Shown here in pieces: positions 35,693 to 44,705 of a DNA stretch of 64,000 nt. The stretch's first letter is position 1; each line of letters opens with the position of its first letter. The stretch spans positions 62,001 to 126,000 of the forward strand of contig UCAG01000001.1 in NCBI GenBank assembly GCA_900470285.1, read 5' to 3'. The notes beneath the pieces are model-generated. The model did no database searches. It was not told where the DNA came from and worked only from the letters and a program-made list of their open reading frames with translations. Made by a program: the position numbers and the translations under genes. The DNA comes from Hyphomicrobiales bacterium. Its GTDB lineage: Bacteria > Pseudomonadota > Alphaproteobacteria > Rhizobiales > Rhizobiaceae.

Positions 35693-36601
35693 ATGATGGA
35701 TAATCGTACCGGAGAAATGCAGGTCTTTCTGCGTGTGGTGGAAACGGGCAGCTTTTCGGAAGCGGCACGACTGCTGCGTATGACCCCGTCTACCATCAGC
35801 AAACTGATCTCCCGTATGGAGACACGGCTGGGTGTTCGTTTGATTGAACGCTCGACCCGTCGTCTGTCGCTGACCAATGAAGGACGGTTCTACTATGAGC
35901 GCGGGCTGACATTACTGCGGGATCTCGACCAGATTGAACAGGAGCTTTCACAAGGAGCTGTAACAGCAAGCGGCGTTGTTCGGGTCAATGTTTCAGTCGG
36001 CCTGGGCGCACTCGGACTGGAACCATTATTGCCTGCATTCTGGGAAGCCTATCCGAATATTATCGTTGATCTTTCCTTGTCCGATGAACTCGTCGATCTC
36101 TATCTGGAGCGCACCGATATTGCATTTCGGGTGGCAACATTGCCGGATTCCGGCATGAGTGCACGACGGATCGGAGTTGCACGACGCAAAATCGTCGCCT
36201 CACCGGCTTATCTTGAACGCTATGGCATTCCTGAAAGCATTGAAGATCTGGCTCAGCATAATTGTATCGGCTTCAATTTCCGCCGCGCCGCTCCGGTCTG
36301 GCCATTGAAGGAAAGCGGACGGATTACAGACCGTGTGGTAAAAGGCTCATTGCTTGCCAATAACGGCGAAACGGTCCGTCGAATGACATTGGCAGGCATC
36401 GGATTAGCACGCATGGGGGATTATCATGTTCGGGCAGATATTGCTGCGGGGCGCCTTATTGAGGTACTCGCCGATGTAATCGAGCCTGATGAAGAAGAGA
36501 TACATGCTGTTTTTCTCGGTACGCAACGCATGCCTCAGCGTGTTCGGCTATTTCTTGATTTTATTGTTCCAAGACTACAAGCTTTTCTTAAAGCACCCTG
36601 A
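35693..36601 (+). CDS. LysR-family transcriptional regulator
   Basis: The 302-residue regulator has an N-terminal winged helix-turn-helix (about 5-64: FLRVVETGSFSEAARLLRMT) and a substrate-binding domain from about 90. It is transcribed away from the aldo-keto reductase and MFS genes and most likely controls them. GTGAGG precedes the ATG pair at 35693/35696. The inducer is unknown; the neighbours suggest a reactive aldehyde or xenobiotic. Confidence 0.85.
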   Translation: MMDNRTGEMQVFLRVVETGSFSEAARLLRMTPSTISKLISRMETRLGVRLIERSTRRLSLTNEGRFYYERGLTLLRDLDQIEQELSQGAVTASGVVRVNVSVGLGALGLEPLLPAFWEAYPNIIVDLSLSDELVDLYLERTDIAFRVATLPDSGMSARRIGVARRKIVASPAYLERYGIPESIEDLAQHNCIGFNFRRAAPVWPLKESGRITDRVVKGSLLANNGETVRRMTLAGIGLARMGDYHVRADIAAGRLIEVLADVIEPDEEEIHAVFLGTQRMPQRVRLFLDFIVPRLQAFLKAP

Positions 36602-36757
36602 TACGAGCTCTTAAATAAGAACCCCTTCGAGATGTTTGATGTCACATAATGATGATAGCGGACACACTGGATCCGATGACCGGCTTCAGCCTATACATCT
36701 TCGCCTGAAGGACATTCTATCCTTAGCCACCGCCCCTTTTGAGGAAAGGCGCATAAT

Positions 36758-37429
36758 GTGACGAGCGAAAACACAGATCTGAAAGAGAAACTGCGTCAAA
36801 TTCCATCACTTAAAGCACCGCTACCGGATATGAACCTCGAAATGTTTCCGGATACTCCGCATCAGGCCTTCTCCTTGTGGCTGGATGAAGCATTAAAGGC
36901 CGGAATACGCGAGCCGCATGCAATGACGCTTTCAACGACAGACGAAAATGGCTGGCCGGATGCCCGCATTCTGATTTTAAAAAATGTTGATGCGCGTGGC
37001 TGGCATTTTGCAATCAAGGCGGAAAGTCCGAAAGCAAGGCAAATTGCAGCCAAGCCGAATGTCGCTCTGACGTTTTATTGGCCAATACTCGGCCGGCAAA
37101 TCAGACTACGCGGCCTGGCGACTTTACTTTCGGCGGAAGAATGCGCCGCAGACTATCTTGAGCGTCCGCAGCACTCTCGGGTAAGCGCGCTTGCTTCGCA
37201 ACAAAGCACAGAGCTTTCAGACACAACTGAGCTGGACAGGAATTTAGTAAAAGCAGAAGTATTCCTTGCTGCAAATCCGGATTATATTGCCCGTGACTGG
37301 CAGGTTTATGCGGTTGCCCCAACGGTTGTTGAATTCTGGCAAGGAGCAAGCGACCGTAACCACAAACGTCTATGCTTTACTCTCTCTGAAGATCATAGCA
37401 AATGGGATCGAGTCCGGCTTTGGCCTTAA
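36758..37429 (+). CDS. PdxH-like pyridoxamine-phosphate oxidase family protein
   Basis: The 223-residue flavoprotein resembles pyridoxine/pyridoxamine 5'-phosphate oxidase. It has MTLSTTDENGWPDARILILKN (FMN-binding strand region, near 49), then a dimerisation stretch with YLERPQHSRVSALASQQS and a C-terminal RLCFTLSEDHSKWDRVRLWP. Compared with PdxH the final substrate-binding segment is altered: PdxH ends in RLxP after an R-x-H region that is not obvious here. It may therefore be a paralogue with another substrate. The GTG start at 36758 follows GAGGAAAGG. It is probably a single gene. Confidence 0.75.
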   Translation: MTSENTDLKEKLRQIPSLKAPLPDMNLEMFPDTPHQAFSLWLDEALKAGIREPHAMTLSTTDENGWPDARILILKNVDARGWHFAIKAESPKARQIAAKPNVALTFYWPILGRQIRLRGLATLLSAEECAADYLERPQHSRVSALASQQSTELSDTTELDRNLVKAEVFLAANPDYIARDWQVYAVAPTVVEFWQGASDRNHKRLCFTLSEDHSKWDRVRLWP

Positions 37430-37512
37430 TTGCAAAAATGCTCTGCCGGATCGCTTTTAAAGCAGTTGTTATGAATTCTGTATGCCCAGAGCCTTTGGCC
37501 GGATGAAAAATA

Positions 37513-37752
37513 GTGAAAAGAATTTTATGGATAGCATCACCGGGGATTGCGGTTATTCTGATCGCTATGTTTACCGTTGACCCGCTAAAAGCCAAACAAT
37601 GGTCATTTATCGTCAACTGGGTCGGCCCGTTCTGGACGATTTGGATTTTCCGCAGTTTTTGCGTGTTTTATATCGTATTTTCCTTGGTAGCCGTCTGGAA
37701 GGGGTGGTTCAGAGGGGATCACAAAACCAGACAGAACACGCCAGGAGACTAA
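37513..37752 (+). CDS. Small two-helix membrane protein
   Basis: The 79-residue reading starts at GTG with GGATG six bases upstream. It has hydrophobic segments at about 4-20 and 36-63 (WVGPFWTIWIFRSFCVFYIV), a basic tail and many aromatic residues. No family is recognised. It lies 83 bases after the PdxH-like gene on the same strand. Confidence 0.45.
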   Translation: MKRILWIASPGIAVILIAMFTVDPLKAKQWSFIVNWVGPFWTIWIFRSFCVFYIVFSLVAVWKGWFRGDHKTRQNTPGD

Positions 37753-38118
37753 CCGGCTTACGGAGGCTACAGCCTTAGCCCGGTTGGATCGGCCCGCCAA
37801 ACTGAACCCGACACCATCATAACGGCAAGCATTTGGAGCCTCCGTCATCAGAGCATCTCAAACAGTTTTTTGATTTTACAGATGGCGTTATTTCTTTAAT
37901 TATTATTATCTTGGCATTATGGGGAAGCGTTTTATTAATCTTTTCGCAGGATCAGAGATGCCATCGCTTGATTCAACTCAAACGAGATGACAGGGTATTT
38001 TGCAATCAAGAAAATCCAGATATGCTCTCTGCGTTAAAGCTCATCACGGGTAAACCCCGCCCCACTCTGCCAAATGACAAAGCGCGTCTTCAAGTCAGCA
38101 GCGCTTCATATACCGGTT
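37753..38118. other. Gap before the truncated hemoglobin gene
   Basis: A 100-codon reading (37833-38135) includes one membrane-like stretch (VISLIIIILALWGSVLLIF) but then runs into unstructured sequence and overlaps the next gene. It may be the remains of a small membrane gene. CGGAGGCT near 37761 and AGCCTCCG near 37836 are complementary but far apart. Confidence 0.35.
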
Positions 38119-38538
38119 ATGACTGTTCTTATTAATCAACCTCATCCATCCGTCGACAAAACGTCAATCCAGACATTGGTTGCCAGATTTTACGGCCGTG
38201 CCCGTGAAGATGCATTAATTGGCCCGATTTTCGCCGATGCAGTGCATGACTGGGATCATCACATTGCGCAGATTTCAGAATTCTGGTCGGCGGTCGTCCT
38301 CAAAACCGGCGGTTATGAAGGCCGTCCGATGCCGCCTCATCTGAAGCTCAATTTAAAACACGAACATTTTGACCGCTGGCTCAGCTTGTTTGAGCAAACT
38401 GCACGGGAAATTTTTCCTGAAGAAGCCGCTATCATCTTTATTGATCGGGCTCGCCGGATTGCCGACAGTTTTGAAATGGCAATCGCCGCCCATGCCGGAA
38501 AAATAATTGCACCGCGCCACACCCGCCGGATTACTTAA
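38119..38538 (+). CDS. Group III truncated hemoglobin
   Basis: The 139-residue protein is a short globin. VARFYGRAREDALIGPIFADAV (about 21-42) and the region after HDWDHHIAQISEFW match group III truncated hemoglobins, and the proximal heme-binding histidine is probably His83 in KHEHFDRWLSLF. This class binds oxygen or nitric oxide, and some members take part in nitrosative or redox stress. Neither possible start (38119, or 38074 giving 15 more residues) has a good ribosome site; I prefer 38119 by family length. Confidence 0.8.
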   Translation: MTVLINQPHPSVDKTSIQTLVARFYGRAREDALIGPIFADAVHDWDHHIAQISEFWSAVVLKTGGYEGRPMPPHLKLNLKHEHFDRWLSLFEQTAREIFPEEAAIIFIDRARRIADSFEMAIAAHAGKIIAPRHTRRIT

Positions 38539-38599
38539 CTGTTTCGCAAAAACAGGCACATCATACAGTCCTGACTGATTTCAGATATGAAACGTATAG

Positions 38600-39079
38600 T
38601 CACTTCTTTTTTTGAATGCATAAATTGCTACCGGCCGGAAGCTCGGAGAATAATTTTGCATCCATATCATAGCTATACGCGATGATATGTGTTGTGCAGC
38701 TATCCTCATACCGCGTGCAGGCTTGCATCGATACACAAAGATGGTCACGGACACCCCAGACTTTAGCGGGAGGTCTGTCGTAAATACCGTCATAAATAGT
38801 TTGTGACTGCTTCTCGCCATCGTGCCAGTTCACCATAATTTCCGAGCGAAAATGGTCATAACCGATACTGCTATATCCGACCTGATATTCAATATTTGCT
38901 GGCCTGGACATATATGCAGTGCCTGATGATATATTTTCCCAATCTGCAATATCTTCGGAACAGGCAGAAGCCGGAGCAAAAACAACAAAAGCGCAAAGCA
39001 GACAGACTGCCCCTCTTATACCTCTGCTGGCAGACAAAAGGTAAGAAGCGTTTCCTGCGAAGAGCCGGCTGACAGTCAT
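38600..39079 (-). CDS. Secreted or lipid-anchored hypothetical protein
   Basis: The protein has 159 residues from the ATG at 39079. A signal sequence (RGAVCLLCAFVVFAPASACSED) ends at a cysteine that could be lipidated, though the lipobox is weak. The mature part holds further cysteines (LCVSMQACTRYEDSC), so disulfides are also possible. No domain is recognised. ATGs at 39094 and 39139 are alternatives; none has a strong ribosome site. Confidence 0.5.
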   Translation of the reverse strand: MTVSRLFAGNASYLLSASRGIRGAVCLLCAFVVFAPASACSEDIADWENISSGTAYMSRPANIEYQVGYSSIGYDHFRSEIMVNWHDGEKQSQTIYDGIYDRPPAKVWGVRDHLCVSMQACTRYEDSCTTHIIAYSYDMDAKLFSELPAGSNLCIQKKK

Positions 39080-39270
39080 AATGGTCCCAAACATCCTTTT
39101 ATGAGTAGCCAGACACTTTACTTTGAGCTGGCACTGCACACACTACTCTTGCGGATCTTAACTGATTATCTACCTGTAGAACAAAACTTTCATAGCGAAC
39201 AAAACTACAGAAAATTATAGCTGGGCAACACACCCTCTGACTTGCCATTCTCCTCTGACAGGAGATTGTT

Positions 39271-39360
39271 ATGGCAGGGTTTTGGATATGTATATTTGTG
39301 ATACTCGCCATAAACGGGGTCATCGCACTTTATTATGTTGGTGACGGGCGTGACGGTTAA
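39271..39360 (+). CDS. 29-residue single-helix membrane protein
   Basis: The reading MAGFWICIFVILAINGVIAL continues to YYVGDGRDG and stops. AGGAG lies seven bases before the ATG, a strong ribosome site for so short a gene. Almost all of it is one membrane helix, with a charged C-terminus likely facing outward. Small proteins of this kind often join respiratory or transport complexes, but no partner is evident. I do not recognise a family. Confidence 0.5.
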   Translation: MAGFWICIFVILAINGVIALYYVGDGRDG

Positions 39361-39496
39361 ACCAGTCAGACTGATAACCGTTTTTTCTGTCCGGCCGTGT
39401 CAACCCCTCACGCTATCGCCTCTTGCTTTACTCCGGAAGTCGCGTTTTATTTCCCTCGGGCTTTAACAGGCATCCATATTTAAATCAGGGGGCAGA

Positions 39497-39826
39497 ATGC
39501 GGCACATTTATTTTCTATTGATGATTATAGGCGCAGCATTCCCTTTATATTTTTTCTATCTGTTTCTGATCGAAAACGGGTTCAACTCAGTTTTATTTTT
39601 TGAGCATTTATTTGCAAACAACATCTCACGTTTTTTCGCAGCAGATGTCGCTCTATCAGCATTGGTGCTGATTGTTTTTATCATCCATCAGAGCCGGAAG
39701 CTTAAAATGCCTTACGGTTATTATGCCCTGCTTGGCTTAGCTGCAGGCGTATCCTTCGCGCTACCGCTATTCTTATATCTGCGGGAAAGTCATATTGAGA
39801 AAATGAGCATCCGCACGGAACTGTAA
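39497..39826 (+). CDS. DUF2834-family membrane protein
   Basis: The 109-residue protein has three hydrophobic segments (about 5-25, 48-62 and 73-94). NGFNSVLFFEHLFANNISRFFAADV is characteristic of DUF2834, a family of small integral membrane proteins without assigned function. A GGGGGC ribosome site precedes the ATG. It lies 83 bases ahead of an MgtC-like gene on the same strand and may share its promoter. Confidence 0.75.
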   Translation: MRHIYFLLMIIGAAFPLYFFYLFLIENGFNSVLFFEHLFANNISRFFAADVALSALVLIVFIIHQSRKLKMPYGYYALLGLAAGVSFALPLFLYLRESHIEKMSIRTEL

Positions 39827-39908
39827 GAGCCCCCCCCTCAACTTCTTTGGAACATTCTGCAGATCACCACGTTTTCCTCTTCATCACCACAAAGATGCGA
39901 GGAAGTTG

Positions 39909-40418
39909 ATGGAAGCGTTTCAGACAGCAATCACAACTACGTTCAGCGCAGATAATTTCAATGTCTGGCCACATGTTATCGCTCTCGCAGCAGCCTATAT
40001 ATTAGCCCTGCCCATAGGCTGGCACAGAGAAAGAGAAGAGAGAAGCGCAGGGCTTCGTACTTTTCCGTTAGTCGCCGTCGCCAGCTGCGGCTTTGTTCAG
40101 GCAGCTGAAACTATCACCGCAGACAATCCGGAGGCGCTTGCCCGTATTATAGAAGGCGTCATTACCGGTATGGGTTTTATCGGCGGCGGTGCAATTTTAC
40201 GCTTGAGCACTTCAGTCAAAGGGACTGCAACAGCCGCAAGTCTTTGGGCGACGGGTGCAGTCGGCATCGCATGTGCGATGGGTACGTTTGATGTCGCGAT
40301 CATCATTGTCGTTTTTGCATTACTCACCCTGTGGATGTTCTCAAACGGAAAATCTCTGACAGATGATCCCGACACTTCTGCGCCTGAAACAGCGATCGAT
40401 AAAAAAGGCAGCCAATAA
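39909..40418 (+). CDS. MgtC/SapB-family membrane protein
   Basis: The 169-residue protein has four or five membrane helices and the family motif LPIGWHREREERSAGLRTFP (about 34-53), followed by GMGFIGGGAILRLSTSVKGT. MgtC proteins help bacteria survive low magnesium and in Salmonella inhibit the F1Fo ATP synthase; the C-terminal soluble domain of MgtC is absent here, as in SapB and most family members. AGGAA lies five bases before the ATG at 39909. A terminator overlaps its end. Confidence 0.85.
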   Translation: MEAFQTAITTTFSADNFNVWPHVIALAAAYILALPIGWHREREERSAGLRTFPLVAVASCGFVQAAETITADNPEALARIIEGVITGMGFIGGGAILRLSTSVKGTATAASLWATGAVGIACAMGTFDVAIIIVVFALLTLWMFSNGKSLTDDPDTSAPETAIDKKGSQ

Positions 40419-40432
40419 ATAGCTGCCTTTCC
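40405..40432 (+). terminator. Terminator of the MgtC-like gene
   Basis: AAAGGCAGC pairs with GCTGCCTTT; the left arm lies within the last codons of the gene. Confidence 0.75.
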
Positions 40433-40467
40433 TATCTTGTAAGATCAAACCAGTCAGTGCCGAATGA

Positions 40468-40791
40468 TCACGGGCATTCCTGATCCCGCACAAAACGGGC
40501 TTTAACAAAACCGTGTAATGTCCCGTCTTCATAGGAATAGCTGACCGGACACCAGCGCTGTCCCCACGAAATTGTCTTTGGAGTGCATTCCCCTTTCAGA
40601 GCCAATACACCATAATTATTGGCAGGGATTGAAATCACAACTCTGCTTTTTGCAGAGGGTCTCGCACGGACATTCAGCGCATCACCGGCATCAACATTCA
40701 CAACGCGAAGACAACCCGGCCCTGTTGTTGCATGTGCAGAAACCGGAAAAACAGTCAGTGCTAAAGCGATAATTATAGGTTTTGAATACAT
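40468..40791 (-). CDS. Secreted SH3b-domain protein
   Basis: The 107-residue protein has a signal peptide ending SAHA (about residue 21). It then carries one bacterial SH3 domain with the hallmark ALNVRARPSAKSRVVISIP (about 38-56). Three or four cysteines (GPGC, GEC, WCPV, QEC) could form disulfides. Such domains often bind cell-wall peptides. AGGAAA lies ahead of the ATG. It converges on the MgtC-like gene. Confidence 0.75.
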   Translation of the reverse strand: MYSKPIIIALALTVFPVSAHATTGPGCLRVVNVDAGDALNVRARPSAKSRVVISIPANNYGVLALKGECTPKTISWGQRWCPVSYSYEDGTLHGFVKARFVRDQECP

Positions 40792-40954
40792 ACCGGATTT
40801 CCTGTCGTGAATTACATTTGCACTATAACATTCAAAACTGTACCGGGCATGAACATAGCTCCGGTAATATCAGATTATCTAATTTATTTACTTTTTCGAC
40901 ACATGAAAGTTATACGCCCCTTTCATCAATATTCATAAATATGACTGAGGTAAT

Positions 40955-41302
40955 ATGTTAGGGCGTATTCTGAACGGTGTTGAACGCACATATCTGATCC
41001 GTGCCTGGTTCATTGGTGCTTGCTTCTTCGCTTTAATGGTCACGGTAGCTTTTCAGGCAAAAAACGGCGCACAGTTCGCCCCGCTTTTCTATTTTGCAAT
41101 CTGCACGCTTATGTTCCCGTTTTCAAAACTCGTCTGGGATGAGTTGAAAAATCTCGTCATGGGGCAGAATATATTCCTGATGAATGCGCTGATCCTGATG
41201 ACGCTGAAAGTATTCATCAATGCGCTGCTATGGGCTTTCGCACCATTTATCGCCATCATTGGGATCGGATATATTTGGTATCGCACCAAATCGAATAATT
41301 GA
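40955..41302 (+). CDS. Small membrane protein of unknown function
   Basis: The 115-residue protein has three hydrophobic segments (about 16-34, 43-58, 75-108) separated by short charged loops (FSKLVWDELKNLVMGQN). GAGG lies five bases before the ATG at 40955. I do not recognise the family. It is a lone gene ending at a strong terminator. Confidence 0.6.
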   Translation: MLGRILNGVERTYLIRAWFIGACFFALMVTVAFQAKNGAQFAPLFYFAICTLMFPFSKLVWDELKNLVMGQNIFLMNALILMTLKVFINALLWAFAPFIAIIGIGYIWYRTKSNN

Positions 41303-41322
41303 TGGCACTCAAAACCATCAGC

Positions 41323-41352
41323 AAAAAAGGCAGCCTTCGGGCTGCCTTTTTC
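41323..41352. terminator. Bidirectional terminator
   Basis: AAAAAAGGCAGCC pairs with GGCTGCCTTTTT across TTCG. It separates the small membrane gene from the convergent amidohydrolase operon and serves both. Confidence 0.9.
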
Positions 41353-41377
41353 GTTTAATAATCACTTTAAACGACCG

Positions 41378-42802
41378 TCAACCTTTAGACATATCCAATG
41401 GCGGTTCCACACCTTCGCTCAATGGGCTGATATAAGGCGTGCGGGTAGTCTGCGCCGCCAATGCCGCTTTGGCATCCGCCATCAGCACCGGATCACTCAG
41501 CACAGCAAGACCGGTCGCGGCCATTGCTTTTGCCACATGCACCATGGCTTTATGTGCTGCCGGAGATTTGCCCTGCGCCACCACCTGCCATGTATGGAAA
41601 GGTGTGCCGATCGCGACTGTCGGTGCATGAACCTGCACAGTCGGCACCACCCAGCTGACATCGCCAATATCAGTCGAGCCGATCTGCGGCTTATGTAGCT
41701 GATCAAGCGGCACCAGAAACTCTGCCAATGGCGCATCGGTTTCCGGCATACCGATCACATTATAAACGGAGGAGATTTCCTCCGGTGAGAGAGTGGCACG
41801 GATTTTGCGGGCATAATCACGATCCTGATCGTCAAATTCCGGTGCGCCCAGTTCCTGCATGGTACGATATAGCGCCTGCTCCAGCGGCTTGTTGCCCAGC
41901 GTATTGGAAACCGCGCTGACGATCTTCATCTCCATGCGGGTTTCGGTCATCATCGCCGCGCCCTGCGCAATCTTATTCACGCGGTTGACCAATGAGAGCA
42001 TAGCCTGCAAATCCATTGCACGGATAGAATAGCGCACGCGTGCATGGGCTTGCACCACATTCGGCGCAATGCCACCAGTATCCAGCAAAGCATAATGAAT
42101 ACGCGCATCAGACGGCATATGCTCGCGCATATAATTGACACCGACATTCATCAGCTCAACCGCATCAAGCGCACTGCGACCAAGATGCGGCGCAGCAGCG
42201 GCATGGGAAGCACGACCGGTAAAGATGAAGTCCGCACGGGTATTAGCCAGCGACAAAGCCGGAGCCACTTCCCAGAAGCTGTAAGGATGCCACGAGATTG
42301 CAACATCTGCATCGTCAAAAGCACCGGCACGCACCATAAATGCCTTGGCCGCACCGCCTTCTTCCGCTGGGCAGCCATAATAGCGCACACGCCCCGGAAT
42401 TTTATGTTCAGCCAGATAATTTTTCAACGCCACAGCGGCCAGCAATGCGCCTGCACCCAGCAGATTATGGCCGCAGCCATGACCATGACCACCCGCGTCG
42501 ATCGGACTATGCTCGGACGCTCCGGCTTCCTGACTGAGACCCGGCAGCGCGTCATATTCGCCCATAAATGCGATAACCGGCCCGCCTTCACCTGCTTCAC
42601 CGATCACGGAGGTCGGAATACCCGCAATGCTTTCAGTCACACGGAAACCGTGATGCAGCAGCTCGGCCTTATGTTCAGCCATAGAGCGCTCTTCGGTATA
42701 GCAAACCTCCGGCATTCCCCAAACGCGGTCGCTCATTTCGATAAGGCGCTGCTTTTCGTCCTCAACCTTCTGCCACAAGTCCTGACGGTCATTCATGCTC
42801 AT
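41378..42802 (-). CDS. M20-family amidohydrolase, AbgB-like
   Basis: The 474-residue metalloenzyme is of the M20D group and resembles AbgB, a subunit of p-aminobenzoyl-glutamate hydrolase. Metal-site motifs are GEYDALPGLS (81-90), GHGHGCGHN (105-112) and PAEEGG (145-150); a dimerisation domain occupies about 195-330. It would cleave an amide bond to free an amino acid. AGGAA precedes the ATG at 42802. It is the last gene of the operon of a dipeptide-type transporter, 26 bases after an alpha/beta hydrolase, so its substrate is probably what that transporter imports. Confidence 0.82.
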   Translation of the reverse strand: MSMNDRQDLWQKVEDEKQRLIEMSDRVWGMPEVCYTEERSMAEHKAELLHHGFRVTESIAGIPTSVIGEAGEGGPVIAFMGEYDALPGLSQEAGASEHSPIDAGGHGHGCGHNLLGAGALLAAVALKNYLAEHKIPGRVRYYGCPAEEGGAAKAFMVRAGAFDDADVAISWHPYSFWEVAPALSLANTRADFIFTGRASHAAAAPHLGRSALDAVELMNVGVNYMREHMPSDARIHYALLDTGGIAPNVVQAHARVRYSIRAMDLQAMLSLVNRVNKIAQGAAMMTETRMEMKIVSAVSNTLGNKPLEQALYRTMQELGAPEFDDQDRDYARKIRATLSPEEISSVYNVIGMPETDAPLAEFLVPLDQLHKPQIGSTDIGDVSWVVPTVQVHAPTVAIGTPFHTWQVVAQGKSPAAHKAMVHVAKAMAATGLAVLSDPVLMADAKAALAAQTTRTPYISPLSEGVEPPLDMSKG

Positions 42803-42828
42803 TGGATCATTCCTGCATATTGCAAATT

Positions 42829-43704
42829 TTAGAGGTTGGCTGCTTCTTCAAAGACCAGTTCGGATGCGGGCGGGATACGCCCCTCAAACCAGTAAGCCGC
42901 GGCTGCACGAGACATGGCAGCGCCGTCATGGCCGACACCGGCCACATCAATCAGCTTCCAGTTGAACGGCATGCCTAAACTTTGCGCCTGTTTCTGCGCA
43001 AAATCATAGACGAAATATGCGCGTTTATAGCGGGAAGGTCCCTGCGCGAATGCTTCCGGCTGATCCGGCAAATTGGGATCAGCCTCATCAATATCCTGAT
43101 CACCGGCAAAAATATGCATCGGATAGGCAAACCAGCGGGCAAGCTGCATCTCATCGAGACCAATGCCGCCCATACCTTCCGGAAATTTACGCGACAGATC
43201 AGGCAGTGTGTACCAGCCCGGATTGGCCGCAACGACATCCGAGAAAACACCGTGATCCTGCGTGGCCAGCAGACGGTGCGAGAACTGCCCGCCAGCCGAA
43301 TGACCGTATAAACGCGCCTGTTTCTGAGTGGTCACACCTCCGGCCTGAAGGGCTGCAAGAACACGCGCAGGCACACCATAAAGCCAATCCTGCTTTTCAC
43401 GCACAAACCCTGCACTTTCATCGAGGATCAGCCCGTTATTATAGCTTTCCGCCATCGGGAACTGAGCATCGGGAAATGTCGGCGCAACAATCAGCAAACG
43501 GTGTTTTTCAGCCGCCGGAATCCAGAAATCACGATATTCATCGCCATTACGCAGCATACCATGCTGAACGATAATCACCGGATCTTCGGGGCGATAGCTT
43601 TCAGGGCGATAGAAATTTACTTCCAGTGGTCTGTCCGGATGATACTGATCAATAAACGGCAGCGTACTGCGTCCGGTTTCTGGACGAAGAATGGTGGTAG
43701 TCAT
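42829..43704 (-). CDS. Alpha/beta hydrolase (PHB-depolymerase/esterase-like)
   Basis: The 291-residue serine hydrolase has the nucleophile elbow GHSAGG with Ser136. Likely partners are an aspartate near DQDIDEADP (about 199) and a histidine in GVGHDGAAM (about 264). There is no signal peptide, so it acts in the cytoplasm. HGMLRNGDEYRDFW near the oxyanion loop recalls polyhydroxybutyrate-depolymerase-like esterases. Its ATG overlaps the stop of the ATPase gene (ATGA), so it is made together with the transporter. An ester or amide bond in the imported compound is the probable target. Confidence 0.78.
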   Translation of the reverse strand: MTTTILRPETGRSTLPFIDQYHPDRPLEVNFYRPESYRPEDPVIIVQHGMLRNGDEYRDFWIPAAEKHRLLIVAPTFPDAQFPMAESYNNGLILDESAGFVREKQDWLYGVPARVLAALQAGGVTTQKQARLYGHSAGGQFSHRLLATQDHGVFSDVVAANPGWYTLPDLSRKFPEGMGGIGLDEMQLARWFAYPMHIFAGDQDIDEADPNLPDQPEAFAQGPSRYKRAYFVYDFAQKQAQSLGMPFNWKLIDVAGVGHDGAAMSRAAAAYWFEGRIPPASELVFEEAANL

Positions 43705-44705
43705 TATGTCTCCGGATTATGCAAGTGACAGGCAGCACTCTGGTCGACTGTCACATCTTTTAGTTCGGGGCGGCGCTCGCGGCATACCGGCATGGCATGG
43801 GCGCAGCGCGGATGAAACGGACAGCCGGAAGGAGGATTAAGCGGTGATGGCAGATCACCGGTCAGCGGCTGAAAATCGCGTTTGCGACGGCTGATCGACG
43901 GGCTGGCATTAATCAGAGCCGCGCTATAGGGATGCGCAGGCTTGCTGAAAATTGCCGATGCAGTGCCAATCTCGACAATGCGACCGAGATACATGATCGC
44001 GATCCGGTCACTGATATGCCGGACAACCCCGAGATCATGGCTGACAAACAGATAGGTCAGCCCGTAGCGGGCACGCAAATCCATAAACAGATTGATCACC
44101 TGCGCCTGAATAGACACATCAAGCGCGGATACCGGCTCATCACAAACCAGAAAATCAGGTTTCACTGACAAAGCGCGGGCAATGCCGATACGCTGACGCT
44201 GGCCACCGGAAAACTGGTGCGGATAGCGGTCACGATAGGCGAGATCAAGCCCCACCTCCTCCAATGCTTTGTTCACCGCACCGGCAATCTCGGCTTTCGG
44301 CATCAGGCGATGCACCTTCAGAGCCTCGCCGACAATCTGATTGACCTTCATGCGCGGATCAAGCGAGGCATAAGGATCCTGAAAAATCATCTGTACTTTC
44401 AAAAGAAAGTCGAGCTTTTCACGGCCTTTGAGCTTTTCAACGGCGCGACCGTCATAAAACACATTACCTTCTGTCGGCTGATAAATACCTGTAGCCATAC
44501 GGGACAGCGTGGACTTCCCGCAGCCGGACTCGCCGACAAGTCCCAGCACCTCACCACGTTTGATACTCAGATCAACACCATCTACCGCACGCAAAACCCG
44601 CGCCGGTGCAGCCTGTCCTGTCAGACGCAGAATGCGGTCAGCCATTGTGGATTTGGAGTGAAAATGCTTCTTCACCCCGCGCATTTCAAAAAATGCATCA
44701 CTCAT
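43704..44705 (-). CDS. Dipeptide-type ABC transporter ATP-binding protein (DppF-like)
   Basis: The 333-residue ATPase has Walker A GESGCGKST (about 57-65), signature FSGGQRQRIGIARAL (about 163-177) and Walker B FLVCDEPVSALD. Its C-terminal oligopeptide domain has the cysteine pattern CPFHPRCAHAMPVC, which in this family binds an iron-sulfur cluster. It pairs with the DppD-like ATPase upstream, overlapping its end by four bases. Confidence 0.88.
   Translation of the reverse strand: MSDAFFEMRGVKKHFHSKSTMADRILRLTGQAAPARVLRAVDGVDLSIKRGEVLGLVGESGCGKSTLSRMATGIYQPTEGNVFYDGRAVEKLKGREKLDFLLKVQMIFQDPYASLDPRMKVNQIVGEALKVHRLMPKAEIAGAVNKALEEVGLDLAYRDRYPHQFSGGQRQRIGIARALSVKPDFLVCDEPVSALDVSIQAQVINLFMDLRARYGLTYLFVSHDLGVVRHISDRIAIMYLGRIVEIGTASAIFSKPAHPYSAALINASPSISRRKRDFQPLTGDLPSPLNPPSGCPFHPRCAHAMPVCRERRPELKDVTVDQSAACHLHNPET

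Noticed and set aside
37833-38135. 100-codon frame with one membrane-like stretch
   Set aside because: It overlaps the truncated hemoglobin gene and its second half looks non-coding; at best a gene remnant.
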